A DNA stretch of 64,000 bases, taken from NCBI GenBank assembly GCA_948567375.1, contig OX419759.1, positions 59,982,593 through 60,046,592 on the forward strand, in the 5' to 3' direction. Origin of the DNA: Lunularia cruciata. Taxonomy: Eukaryota > Streptophyta > Marchantiopsida > Lunulariales > Lunulariaceae. Numbering within the stretch: position 1 is the stretch's first letter; every line of letters starts with the position of its first letter. The notes under the pieces were generated by a model. It had not been told where the DNA came from. It saw only the letters and a list, made by a program, of their open reading frames with translations, and did no database searches. Positions 33,559 through 43,772 of the stretch are shown here, piece by piece. The translations under genes and the position numbers were made by a program.

Positions 33559-33599
33559 AGTAAGAAGCAAGGCTTTAAGCAAAGGGTTATAGCCACAAG

Positions 33600-35007
33600 G
33601 AAGGCATTGATTTCAATCAGATATTTTCACAATTGGTAAAAATCTCTTCAATTTGTGCATTGTTGGCAATAATAATATTTCATAACTTGGAGTTGGAGCA
33701 ACCAGATGTTACAACTGTATTTTTACATGGAGAATTGGAGGAAGAGATTTACATGCATCAATTTAAAGGTTTTGTGATACAAAGGAATGAGAACCTAGTC
33801 TGCAAGTTACAAAAATCATTATATAGACTAAAGCAAAGTCCAAGACTATGGTACATGAAATTCAATGCTTTCATGTTGAAGTATGGAAACAATAGAAGTG
33901 AGTCAGATTTTTATGTGTACTCAAGAAGCTACATGTATAGAATTTTTTTTATAGAATGTTAATTATCTTGGTATTCTAGGTGGATGTTATGTTGATTTCC
34001 ATGGAGGACATGGTTGAGGTGGAGAAATTAAAAACACAACTTGGTAAGTATTTGATATGAGGACTTGGGTTCTTCAAAGAGGATGCTTGGGATTGATCCA
34101 CCAAGATAGGAGCAAGGAAAGTTGTGGATATCTCAAAGGGGGTATTTGGAAAAATTACTTGCACATTTTGGCATAGAGAATGCCAAACTTCTTAGCACTC
34201 TAGTGGTAAGTCATTTTAAGATATCATTGGAGCAATGTTCATCAAATGAGGAGAGAAAATTAATATCAAATATTCCTATGCTAGTACTATTGGGAGTTTA
34301 ATGTATGCAATGGTTTGCACTTGACAAAACATCTCATACGTTGTGAGTATTGTGAGTCAATATATAGCAAATCTAGGGAAAAAACATTGGTAAGTTGTGA
34401 AGGGGATAATTTGTTACTTGAAAGGGACTTTAAATATTGGCATTTTTTTTATGTGTAGAAGGACCAAGAAGGAGCTATTACGAGGTGTGTAGATTCTAAT
34501 TTTATGAGAGACTTGGATAAGAAAAGATCTACAACAAGATTTATATTTACAATTGGTGGTCCAATGAGTTGGAAGTCTACTTTCTAGTATACAATTTATC
34601 TTTCAACTATAGAGATAAAACATATTGCAAATATTGAGGCTACTAAAGATATGGTTATGCAATATGGCTACAAAGATTAGCCAAAGATTTAGTACTCTCA
34701 AAAAAGAAGTCTAGACTTTATTATGATGGCCAAAATGCAATTTATTTGACCAAGAATCAAGTCTATCATTCTCAAAGAAATCACATTGATATGTAACATC
34801 AATCTATCAAGGAAGTTGTGACAAATGGAGAGATTAGTTTGCAAAAGATAGGCATAAAGGTTAATGTGGTTGATATGTTAACTAACTTGCTCCTATTCAA
34901 GTTATTCATGAACTTGTTCAACATTCTATGTTGCTCATTGAGATAATGCAACTCAATATTTTTAAGAGACTGTATTGACTAAATAAAATACAAGCCAAGG
35001 TGGGGAT
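33600..35007 (+). pseudogene. Ty1/copia RT-RNase H fragment
   Basis: 33633-33962 reads as copia RT: SICALLAIIIFHNLELEQPD, then TTVFLHGELEEEIYMHQFKG, then KLQKSLYRLKQSPRLWYMKF. Further copia blocks follow in broken frames: YVVSIVSQYIANLGKKHW near 34330, ICLSTIEIKHIANIEATKD near 34590, and IYLTKNQVYHSQRNHIDM near 34740, the RNase H end. Gag, protease and integrase are absent from this side. The fragment ends with a polypurine tract. Confidence 0.8.
34994..35007 (+). other. Polypurine tract of the copia fragment
   Basis: CCAAGGTGGGGATT directly before TGTTATATATG, the typical copia layout of polypurine tract plus LTR start (LTR begins at 35008; its end is not recognisable). Confidence 0.6.
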
Positions 35008-35582
35008 TGTTATATATGTCTTGCTATTCAAGCAATGATTGAGTGTTGATATTGATGGTAGTGGCAGCCAAGAGTGGAACATGCCTTAAGTCAAGGTGTT
35101 AATATTGCATCCCCAATTTCTATGACCACCAAAATAGCTACTAAAAGGGTAGAAAACACACCAAAAAAACTCACATTTTTTAGTTAAGGAAGCCAAAATA
35201 CCATTTGTGACCAAAGTACAATAATGCCATCTTCCCAACCAATATATTGTAATGGGAAGGATAGTAACCCTCAAGGTCAAGCAAAAGTTGGATTTCACTG
35301 TAAACTAAAACAGAAACCTTAGCCAAATCCAAAACCAGAACACCATACTGGCATGGATCTCATACAAGTGACTAGACCCATACAACGGGTGCTTTGAGTA
35401 CAAACAATGGATCCTCTATTAGAAGCACATTGCACATACAAATCATTTTTAAGAGGGACAAAGAGAGCATGTCAGGCCCCCTTAATTGAAGTTCAGCCAT
35501 TCAAACCCTTACTTGATAAAACCCCATCACTCTTGAGAAAGATGACCAATTGGATTGGAGTACTTCTCAAAGTAGCAATAAT

Positions 35583-35950
35583 TTCATAAAGAGGAAGAAA
35601 CAAAGTTTGAAGAAATAGTTCTTTCCTTTGAGGTATACGGGAGATACTGCTGATGTAGGATTTTGAGAGTGCCATTCACAATTTTGAGGGAAATCTAAAG
35701 AGGTGGGTTGAGTGAATTGATTTCTATGAGCTCAGAGGAGTAAGTTGAGTGGGATTAGAGACTCTATATGTCTTGAAGTAGCATATTTTCATCAAGAGGA
35801 AGAAAGGAAGTCTATAAAATCAGTTCTTTCCTTTGAAGTTTGTGAGAGACAACTACAAGAGTTAAGGAGTGCCATTCATTTTTTCAAGGGAAATCTAGAG
35901 AGGGTTGGTTGAGTAAATTGATTTTTAGGAGCTTAAAAGACTAAATTGAT
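35583..35950. repeat. Tandem duplication, two copies, period about 207 bp
   Basis: Both units contain CA-CAAGAGGAAGAAA-like, AGTTCTTTCCTTTGA and GAGTGCCATTCA blocks and GGGAAATCTA-AGAGG in the same order. Diverged, no coding potential seen. Confidence 0.65.
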
Positions 35951-38800
35951 TTGGAATTGGGAAGTATGGTATTGCATAGTGCCTTTGCAAGAGCACCAAG
36001 ACATGAGATAGATAGTTGTAGGATGGATCACTCCATTTAAATTGTTTTCATATTTTTTTGCAAGTAAATTGCAAGGAAAAAGCTTAAACCTAATTAATAT
36101 CTATCATGATGACCCACTCAAAGTAGAAGCCTTGTCTTAGCCTTAAACTATTAATCCCAATTGCCCAAGAAGTCAAGTGAAGCTAAACAAGCTAAGACAA
36201 GGTCTAACCAAGATTTGGTGCTCTATTATTTTGGAATTGCTGTAGGGATTCCAAGCCAAACCTATGATTTCAAAACTCATCACTAAGCATATCCCTTTGG
36301 GAATGGATCCAGCAATGTAGGGAAACCCCAAGGGTTGGAATTTGTGAGTCACTCTAGAGACATACTAAGTGATTGATGAGGGTGAGTGTGAGTGAGTGAG
36401 TGAATTTGTGAGTGAGGATGAGGGTGAGTGTCTTCTTCCAAGGGGAATTTTCATGGACCAGGCTACACAAAAGGTGCTTGGAAGTGTTCATTATGATTCC
36501 AAGAATGGGTACACCTTAGCCTCAATTACTCCTTGGATTAAGCAACACTTTGAATTCTTACTACCAATACTTCATCCAGAGAACCCCAATGAAATTAGCA
36601 AGGTATGTGCAACAATTATTGTCAATGCCTAGCTAGGAAACATAGTGATAAATTGGGAGGTGCTTTTGTACAAGCATGTTTGGAGACTCACTAATAGCAC
36701 AAAGTCTAATAGATATTTATGTTTAAGCTATTTTTTATACCATGCTTATTATTGATATCAATAACTCACTCTTGGGAAACAAGAAGAATGGGAGGTGCAT
36801 TGGGTCACATGGTAGGAATACTTAGGGAGGAATACTCCAATAAGTAGGACAAAATAGTGTGGAGATAGAAGTGAGAAGCAAGAAACACCTCCTAAGGTTA
36901 ACTCCAACTCTAAATAGTCCACAATTTTGGGGATGCACTCAAAGAAACCCAAAAGCCAAAAATTATATTACTCCCTAGACCATGGTTTGAGGACGTGCAG
37001 TAGGGATTGAAGCACCTTAAAGACAAATTCCAATAGATAGAAGAAGTCAAAGCATAAAATTTTATAGCCTTGCAAAAAGATCCAAGGAATAGCTCAACCT
37101 TGATAGGAACAATGTGCATTGTAGTCAAGGCCGTTGCTCAAAAATGCCTAGTGGATGAGGAATTGAGAGTAGTAAAAAAAGAATGAAACAAATTACAAGA
37201 AAAAGTACAAGAATGAGAGAATTCCTAGTACCCACTAATATGAGACATTTGTTAATTTGGAAGTTTGTCATTCTAAACCACCCCAAATGGTGGCCAAAGT
37301 GCAGAGATGGTAAGAGGATCAACTACAAGGCAAGAAGTAGATAGGTAGAAGAAGGAACTATTGAAAGCCATAAGAGCAAGGAAGATCAAGTTCCTCTAGG
37401 AGCTACTTTGGGAATTGTTGTCCAAAGATGCACATCCTATCATCCCAAGAGAGCAATCAAATAGCATGTCATTGGTCATGTGAGCAAAAGGAGAGAATAG
37501 AGATGTGTTGCCATGAAAGGATTCCTTGCAATTAGAGATGGGGGAATTATAAGATGTGTTGGAAGGGCTTATCACTCTACAAGAAAGACCAAGGAAGAGT
37601 GCTCAAGTTGAGAAGGCAACTAAGTAGTGGAATTTAGAGAAGTACCTAAGGAAGTGCAAGTAGAAGCCATTAAGCCTGAGAGAAGAATCTTGGAAGAAGG
37701 ATTGAGGAGAAAGGATAGTCTATCAACCAAAGGGAAGGGGAAACTACCTCAATGAATGACCCACTAATAATAGAAACTATGTTCCCCCGATCATTAAATC
37801 CATATCTACAACAAAAGAAGCAGAAATAGATTTGTAGTACCATGATGGCAAGTGGGCAATTTTTCAATAAGATCAAAGTCTTATAGTAGAAACAATGGTA
37901 GCCTAAGACAAAGCTCTTCAATTGGGTCAAGCATGAGCACACATAGAATAAGGAGGGGTGATTGATCGGCCAAGAGGGGCCCATTGTTTGTAATTATGTA
38001 GAATACTAAATCCCCAAGTGTAATTAGTAGCGATAATCAATGAGCAAGTAGGATCACTTAGAATCGGTCAAAATCAATGATGTTTAGAATGCCTCATAAA
38101 TTGGATTAGCCACTTGAGGCCCAAGAGTAGGAACTTAACTATCATTAGAAGATTGCATCAGGGATGCAATGCATGAGTGGGGTAATTCTCTTAGAAGAGC
38201 CTATGTTGAGACTCAAGTGTAAGGAATAGTAGAAGATTGATTTGGTAAGATTGCCATGATCATTTTTGGATAGTCCTCTAATGTTTTCTTTTGGGTCCCA
38301 TTTTCAATATTATGATTGGTTGGCCAGTCCAGGTGGTAGGGATAAGCCCACTTGACTGCCAGTTCAGCATATAACTGGGGAGGGTTTGATCTTGTGCCCG
38401 TAAGGTATGTAAGCTAGTGATTGGCATTGGTATTTTTTGGTCAAGTTAGGTGTTGTGTTAAGCATTATATAGGAGTTTTGGCTCAGATTAACTCCTACCC
38501 ATTGATCTTGTGTAGCAAGGAGTGATTGACCACCAAAGGTCAAGATACTTTTGTAAGTCTGGTGGGTGAGCAAGGAGTTGGTTAGAGTCAGGACCGGATT
38601 GTATATTAATTTCATTTGATGGTTGTATTTGGGTCCCATTGGGGAACCTCTATTAATTAAGCAATCTGCTTGGGCTATTCTTGATTAAGGTTCATCTTAG
38701 GTCACTTGATTTTGAGGCTTTGGGAATACAATATTGTTTTTGGAGTGGTATCCTACCTTGTTAGAATCACAATTAAGGTTGAATTTGACCAAACTTTGTT
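35951..38800. other. No recognisable gene
   Basis: A GAGT-rich microsatellite lies at 36378-36432. Short open frames (36396-36632, 38364-38639) carry no motif I can name. Composition resembles other decayed repeats of the window. Confidence 0.4.
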
Positions 38801-38980
38801 GTGTTGTGGTTTATGCAGCCTGTCAAAATATTAAAATATCATGGTTATCTCTACATTAGCGGAGTAGGTTGTGTGATAGATCTGACGGATGAGATGTTGC
38901 CATATGAGCAATCTATGGACATGTATGCGATTGGCCATGTGGGTTACAATCTTATCATGTTCAAGAGCTCTAATGTATAT
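38801..38980 (+). pseudogene. Possible host-gene exon left of D-new
   Basis: An open frame ending near 38972-38986 with the segment CVIDLTDEMLPYEQSMDMYA. It is followed by possible donor sites (AAT|GTATAT at 38972 or AG|GTGAGG) and by about 80 bases to the D-new insertion site. The sequence right of D-new (47711 on) begins TAGCAG, a possible acceptor, and continues as an open frame. I do not recognise the protein. The link between the two sides is an inference. Confidence 0.25.
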
Positions 38981-39060
38981 AGGTGAGGGAGAGTGGAGAG
39001 ACGAGTGTGTTTTAGTTGGAGAGTCTTGAAGGAGAGGAGGATTTTGGGAGTGAGAGTTGT

Positions 39061-39137
39061 AGCTGTCACGCCATTTGTAGTTCCGCATCTAGATGCTCGG
39101 ACACTGGAGTTCCAGTGATGGTAGTTAGAGTTATTCT
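39061..39137 (+). repeat. A1 repeat of D-new (left end)
   Basis: 77 bases identical to 47153-47229. Begins AGCTGTCACGCC and ends GTTATTCT. It is followed by TATGTCAAATGCC and then TGGTGGCAGAGTC, which resembles a Met-tRNA primer binding site (39153-39165). Confidence 0.9.
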
Positions 39138-39152
39138 TATGTCAAATGCCAA

Positions 39153-39165
39153 ATGGTGGCAGAGT
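39153..39165 (+). other. Possible primer binding site of D-new
   Basis: TGGTGGCAGAGTC resembles the usual TGGTATCAGAGC, with two changed bases in the first ten. In D-old the matching position reads TTGGTAGAGTC. The position just inside A1 fits. Confidence 0.4.
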
Positions 39166-39773
39166 CAGTCCCGTGTTGTGTTATGAGATGGAGGGTTTTT
39201 GTTTAGATTTCTTGTGATGGGATCCCCTCCATTCTCTGCTTCCTGTTTGTGCACCACGTTTGTGTGAGGTGCCTTGACTTTTGAGCGTTGGTGCTCTGGT
39301 GTGCTCTTGGTGGTGAGGCTGGAGTGATGACCAGTCAGACTACCTTTGTTTCTCTCCGGTGAGGCAGGAAGTGATGACCTGCAGACCGTGAGAGTGCGTG
39401 TTATGATGGCAGGTTACAGGTTGCCCTTCCCCTAGTGTAGTTATCTCGGTTAGAGTTACATTAGTGGGTGGTGTTTTAGTTGGTGTTGGCACGCGGTGGT
39501 GTTGGCACTTGGTGGGGCACTTGCGGTTGCGACTTGCTGTTGCAGTTGGTGGTTCGGGTTTGTTGGTGTGGTTACTTTGTCACGACGGAGTTCTTTGGAG
39601 ATTCCAGAGGAGTTAGCCCTGCAGTACGCAGTGGGTTTACTCGGAGTGGTGCTCGGTATCAGCCTATATCTCAGGTCCCAGTGAGGGAGGAGATTGACTC
39701 TGAGTTGGAGTTCGACACAGGAGCTGATTCAGTTGAGAGTGCACTTGGTGTGTCCGCACCGTTGTTGTGGGAC

Positions 39774-42700
39774 ATGGACGAGATTTATGGGGCCTCCAAA
39801 GGCCCTAGGCGTTACTCTGGTACAGTGGGTACCATTGAGTTGGATGACTTCATCCAGGAGTTCGATAGTTGGTGTGATCTGCAGCAAATGCGGAACCTGA
39901 CTTTGTTCACACCCTTCATGGCATGGAAGGGGTTGTTTCAGCACTTGGAGGGTCCACCGATGGACGACTACCATGAGTTCAGGAGAGCTCATTTGGAGGA
40001 GATTGAGTTATGGAGACAGTATTGGTCTCCACACTATGTCTCCATCACTTCAGGTTCGGTGGCCAGGAGTAGGTCGGCTGTACCTACGAGTTCTAGCTCG
40101 AGTAGTGTTGGTGGAGCTAGTGGAGGTGCACTAGCTGGAGATAGTGGTACTACGAGTGGAGGTACCGCTGCAGGAGGTGGTGTGGTACCGGGGTTTAACC
40201 CCATGGTTGAGTTCTTCCTATGTTTGAGGCAGAACTACCAGGGAGTGCGGACTGACAAGCTGAGGAGCTTGCAGGAGTTCCAGCGGAAGGCTGGAGAGAG
40301 CCTACGCGAGGCATACACTCGCATGAGGCGGCTGATCAGTTTCACTCAGGGAGTTACTGAGGCCCAGGCAGTCCAGTTTTGGTATGGGATACTGGACAGG
40401 GAGTTGCGACGTAGAGTTCGTGATGCTACGTTGTTGCAGGCTACTTCGCCCACTTTGGCAGTAGTCTTTGGTTTGGCTGAGCGTATTGAGCTCAACATGG
40501 TGGAGGAGAGAGTGGTGACATCTGGATTTGGTAGAGAGACCTCATCCACGGTTGTGACTTCTTCTAGAGTGCAGCAGAGTGCACCACGCCCAGTTGGTTT
40601 TCGAGGACAGGGTGGACAGCCCAGATCCTATGGAGCGAGTGGAGGGCCTAGTGGAGTTAGACCCTTACCCTCATTTTCGGGGCAGCAGCAGCCAGTGAGT
40701 GGTGGTGTTGCTTGTTGGACTTGTGGTGGACCTCACCATAGGAGAGAGTGTACTCAGGGCAGCGGACCTGATACCTCTGGTGCATCACAGCCAGCACAGA
40801 GGCAGTGTGAGCACTGCCATAGATTTGGTCATACTAGTGACCGGTGTTTTGACCTACACCCGGAGTTACGGAGTGGTAGGGCTGCTATGACAGGTAGTAG
40901 AGGAGCTCCAGTTCATGGAGGACGAGGTGGTAGAGGTGGTGGTAGAGGATCTACACCTAGTAGGGGTGCAGTACCTGCCCTTACTTCTGACACAGCTATG
41001 GCTACTCGGATTGAGCAGTTGGAGCAGAGATTGGCTAGTATGGCTATTGCTCATAGGAGATCAGATTCGGGTGCTGAGGCTTCCACCTCATATGCTGGTG
41101 ATAGAGATGCTTTGGACTTCATGTGCGGAGCAGCACAGGTGGATGCATCTGCAGCAGTGACTAGGAGTGCAGTACGTGCTCCAGAGCCTAGAGGAGCATC
41201 AGTGGAGTTGGACCCACAGAGAGGAGAGGTTGGGAGACAGGTCAGACTTCCCCAATCTTTCACGTTATCTGAGGCATTGCAGACGACATCCATGGTTCCT
41301 AGACGTCCCAGTGCAGGTGTGGTAGGTGGTGATGGAGTACTTGATGGAGTACCTGCTAGTCAGCCACCTGCTACTACACAGACTGAGTCTAGCATGATGT
41401 TGGGTGCAGCTCAGCTGATTATGCGGCATCCTTTATTTTCAGCCAGTGACATGTTTACATTGGGAGTGGACCCAGCCCCAGTGTTCCGGTTGGCTGCCAC
41501 GTTGTGTGAGAGTAGGGATGGTGCAGTTCCTACTACTAGAGCAGAGGTGGTTGGTAGTGGAGCTGACTTGGTTGAGGAGCATGGGATCCGTTCAGCGACC
41601 AGTGGTTTAGGGCAGGCAGCAACGGCTAGACTGGAGGAGTTGCCAGCTAGACCGGCCTTTGAGAGAGCGCGGTTTACACCTGGTGTTGTCCTATTGGATA
41701 ACCAGAGGGGGATCTTTCGTTTGGTAGGACCTTCAGGGAAGGTCTATACACCACAGAGAGTCTTGTTAGACTTTGGTGCGCAGCCCCTTATGTTGGGGAA
41801 GGCTGCAGTTGTTGGTCTGGAGTTACGGAAGACCGATGTGGAGAGGTGTCCATTTCAGATCCAAACATCTCTTGGTGGTGGTTCGACACAGTATATCACA
41901 CGTGGAGAGCTTGTTGTCCAGGTTCAGCCTGGTCATCCGACTGATAGCTCGGTGGTGAGAGCTCAGGCTATTGCGACGATAGCTGAGTCCTATGATGTGC
42001 TAGTTGGGGGAGCAGTGTTATACCCTATGGGTTTCAGTATTGACTATTGGGAGGAGACAGCCTCTTATAGACCTGGTTGGCAGTCTGGTGAGGGACGGGT
42101 ATGTCGCCTACCAGTACGCTTCAGTAGTGGCAGTCTTGGCTCACTACAGTCCGGGACCATGGCAGCATCAGTTTTGGCTTTCAGCGGTGCAGTTACTTGG
42201 CCTGGTGACTTGTTGGAGGGGAAGGCCCATGCAGAGGATACTCCAATACCAGAGGAGATCACTCGGCTATGGAGTACGAGTGGGATTGTTCCATCCACCT
42301 TGGATGTTCCATTGTGGAGTTCAAAGGAGGCATTGCAGCAGCATGCAGATCAGTTGGTGCAGCAGGCTTGGAGTGGAGCCTTCGTACCATCAAGGGATGA
42401 GTGTGAGGATGAGCCTCCAGAGGCGATTGCTTTGACACCTCTGGATACCACACTCATTGCTTGGCAGTATCCAGTAGAGGGGATATGCCTATTGGAGTTG
42501 TTTGGTGGGATCAGCACCGGACTAGCTGCGGTATTACAGGCGGGTATCCGAGTACAGAGGTACTTGTATGTAGAGAGAGATGAGACTGCTAGGCAAGTCT
42601 CTCTACATCATGTGGCACACTTGGCCTATCGGTATCCGGAGTTATTACCGATGTCAGCAGTCAGAGGTTACCAGAAGGCCTTACCAGGAGACATTTCCTT

Positions 42701-43766
42701 ACTGGGGGCGCATGACCTAGAGAGACATGGGCATGTTCACTTGGTGATTTCTGGATGGCCATGTCAGGGACATACACGTGCGGGCCGCGGTTTGGGTCTT
42801 CAGGATCCTCGTTCTGGTGTGTTTTGGGAGATGTTACGGATACTACGACATCTCCAGGTTCATCAGTCTGTTTCTCCAGCTTACCTTTTGGAGAACGTTC
42901 CATTGATGGGTGATTCTCGTACTAGAGTGGTGGCGAGTACACATCAGGTCCATTCATGGATGGGACCTGCTGTATTGTTAGATGCAGCCAGAGTGGGATC
43001 ACGGGCTCATCGTCTTCGTCTTTGGTGGACAAACCTCTTACCCAGAGAAATTCTACAGCGTGCTTATGATGGGATTCAGCGACTGGACCACATTCTTGTT
43101 GATGATATCTTGGATGTTGGGCGTCAGTCTCAGACAGTGGTAGTGGCTGATAGGTCACCCATGGCAGTGGTGAACCTAGTTGGACAGCCTAGAGCTGCAT
43201 TTCCCACACTCATGAGTTTCCCAGGCTCTCATGCTTTTCGAGAGGGAGGACCTGGACTTGTTTGGGACTCACAGTTACAGCAGTTGGTGGAGCCCAATGC
43301 TGATGAGAGAGAGCGGGCGATGGGTTTTCGCACCGGTATTACCGCTGTTCTAGCAGTGTCAGAGGCATCCAGGCGTCAGGTGTTAGGTCAGGCTATGGAC
43401 CTGAACTGTTTGACCTGGATTGTGAGCCTTGGTTTGGCAGAGCAGCGTAGGATGCGCTTGATAGGCATCACCACTCGGACACTTGTGAGCCCTGTGCCTA
43501 TCGAGACGATTCAGGCACATGCTGGGGGCAATGGACCAAGTGGACATGGTATTCTTGGGACACATCCAGTAGCTACTAGGGAGAGTGGTCTACTTGGAGT
43601 CCATCCAGGTGAGCGTGGGCTACTTGGATTACACCCTTGGTCCACATGGGATGCAGCCAGAGGACGTATGGAGCTTGCAGCCAAAGTGGAGGGAGTTTTT
43701 CACACAGAGGTTGGGACCTCTAGTGGTCGGGAGCATGACACCATTGCTCCCAAGGGCCCAATATAG
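39774..43766 (+). CDS. ORF1: Gag-protease-C5 DNA methyltransferase polyprotein
   Basis: 1330 codons from the first in-frame ATG (the frame is open upstream to 39480 without an ATG). Gag core at residues about 155-245 (FQRKAGESLREAYTRMRRLI, then AVQFWYGIL). Zinc knuckles at about 314 (CWTCGGPHHRREC, spacing slightly short) and 345 (CEHCHRFGHTSDRC, canonical). A glycine-arginine-rich stretch follows at about 380-400, then about 250 unassigned residues. Retropepsin with DFGA at 666, where DTGA or DSGA is usual, and YDVLVGGAVLYP about 80 residues later. Methyltransferase at about 900-1225, described separately. Gag would package RNA, the protease would release the parts, and the methyltransferase would be co-packaged or released into the nucleus (inferred). 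Ends at a UAG in a readthrough context. Confidence 0.9.
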   Translation: MDEIYGASKGPRRYSGTVGTIELDDFIQEFDSWCDLQQMRNLTLFTPFMAWKGLFQHLEGPPMDDYHEFRRAHLEEIELWRQYWSPHYVSITSGSVARSRSAVPTSSSSSSVGGASGGALAGDSGTTSGGTAAGGGVVPGFNPMVEFFLCLRQNYQGVRTDKLRSLQEFQRKAGESLREAYTRMRRLISFTQGVTEAQAVQFWYGILDRELRRRVRDATLLQATSPTLAVVFGLAERIELNMVEERVVTSGFGRETSSTVVTSSRVQQSAPRPVGFRGQGGQPRSYGASGGPSGVRPLPSFSGQQQPVSGGVACWTCGGPHHRRECTQGSGPDTSGASQPAQRQCEHCHRFGHTSDRCFDLHPELRSGRAAMTGSRGAPVHGGRGGRGGGRGSTPSRGAVPALTSDTAMATRIEQLEQRLASMAIAHRRSDSGAEASTSYAGDRDALDFMCGAAQVDASAAVTRSAVRAPEPRGASVELDPQRGEVGRQVRLPQSFTLSEALQTTSMVPRRPSAGVVGGDGVLDGVPASQPPATTQTESSMMLGAAQLIMRHPLFSASDMFTLGVDPAPVFRLAATLCESRDGAVPTTRAEVVGSGADLVEEHGIRSATSGLGQAATARLEELPARPAFERARFTPGVVLLDNQRGIFRLVGPSGKVYTPQRVLLDFGAQPLMLGKAAVVGLELRKTDVERCPFQIQTSLGGGSTQYITRGELVVQVQPGHPTDSSVVRAQAIATIAESYDVLVGGAVLYPMGFSIDYWEETASYRPGWQSGEGRVCRLPVRFSSGSLGSLQSGTMAASVLAFSGAVTWPGDLLEGKAHAEDTPIPEEITRLWSTSGIVPSTLDVPLWSSKEALQQHADQLVQQAWSGAFVPSRDECEDEPPEAIALTPLDTTLIAWQYPVEGICLLELFGGISTGLAAVLQAGIRVQRYLYVERDETARQVSLHHVAHLAYRYPELLPMSAVRGYQKALPGDISLLGAHDLERHGHVHLVISGWPCQGHTRAGRGLGLQDPRSGVFWEMLRILRHLQVHQSVSPAYLLENVPLMGDSRTRVVASTHQVHSWMGPAVLLDAARVGSRAHRLRLWWTNLLPREILQRAYDGIQRLDHILVDDILDVGRQSQTVVVADRSPMAVVNLVGQPRAAFPTLMSFPGSHAFREGGPGLVWDSQLQQLVEPNADERERAMGFRTGITAVLAVSEASRRQVLGQAMDLNCLTWIVSLGLAEQRRMRLIGITTRTLVSPVPIETIQAHAGGNGPSGHGILGTHPVATRESGLLGVHPGERGLLGLHPWSTWDAARGRMELAAKVEGVFHTEVGTSSGREHDTIAPKGPI
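42480..43465 (+). other. C5-cytosine DNA methyltransferase domain within ORF1
   Basis: Motifs appear in the ordinary order. I: LELFGGISTGL (F at residue 910), the S-adenosylmethionine loop. II-like: YLYVERDETARQ. IV: GWPCQGHTRAG, catalytic cysteine at residue 997. VI: LLENVP, glutamate at 1040. VIII: AHRLRLWW, arginines at 1080-1082. IX/X region: MGFRTGITAV and LGQAMDLNCLTWIV. All key catalytic residues are present, and the target-recognition stretch lies between VIII and X. The order is not the permuted order of plant DRM enzymes; PCQ is as in DNMT1-type and bacterial enzymes, while the overall size (about 320 residues, no extra domains) is DNMT3- or DNMT2-like. Which cytosine context it prefers cannot be told from sequence. 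Confidence 0.92.
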
Positions 43767-43772
43767 CAGCCA
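43764..43772 (+). promoter_or_regulatory. Predicted stop-codon readthrough signal (UAG CAG CCA)
   Basis: UAG followed by CAGCCA fits the UAG-CARYYA context known from tobamovirus-type readthrough. The frame downstream is open and is the same frame as ORF1, and it encodes the RT N-terminus without an ATG until 43908. D-old retains UAG at the same codon. It would produce a minority Gag-Pro-Mtase-Pol fusion. Confidence 0.65.

Noticed and set aside
42004-42435. Other-frame 143-codon frame inside ORF1 of D-new
   Set aside because: Overlaps the protease-methyltransferase linker in a different frame; no conserved features and not open in D-old.
42480-43465. Host DRM or CMT gene fragment captured by chance in the genome next to a retrotransposon
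   Set aside because: The domain is in frame with gag and protease, lies at the same place in the older copy, and lacks the permuted motif order of DRM and the BAH/chromodomain of CMT.
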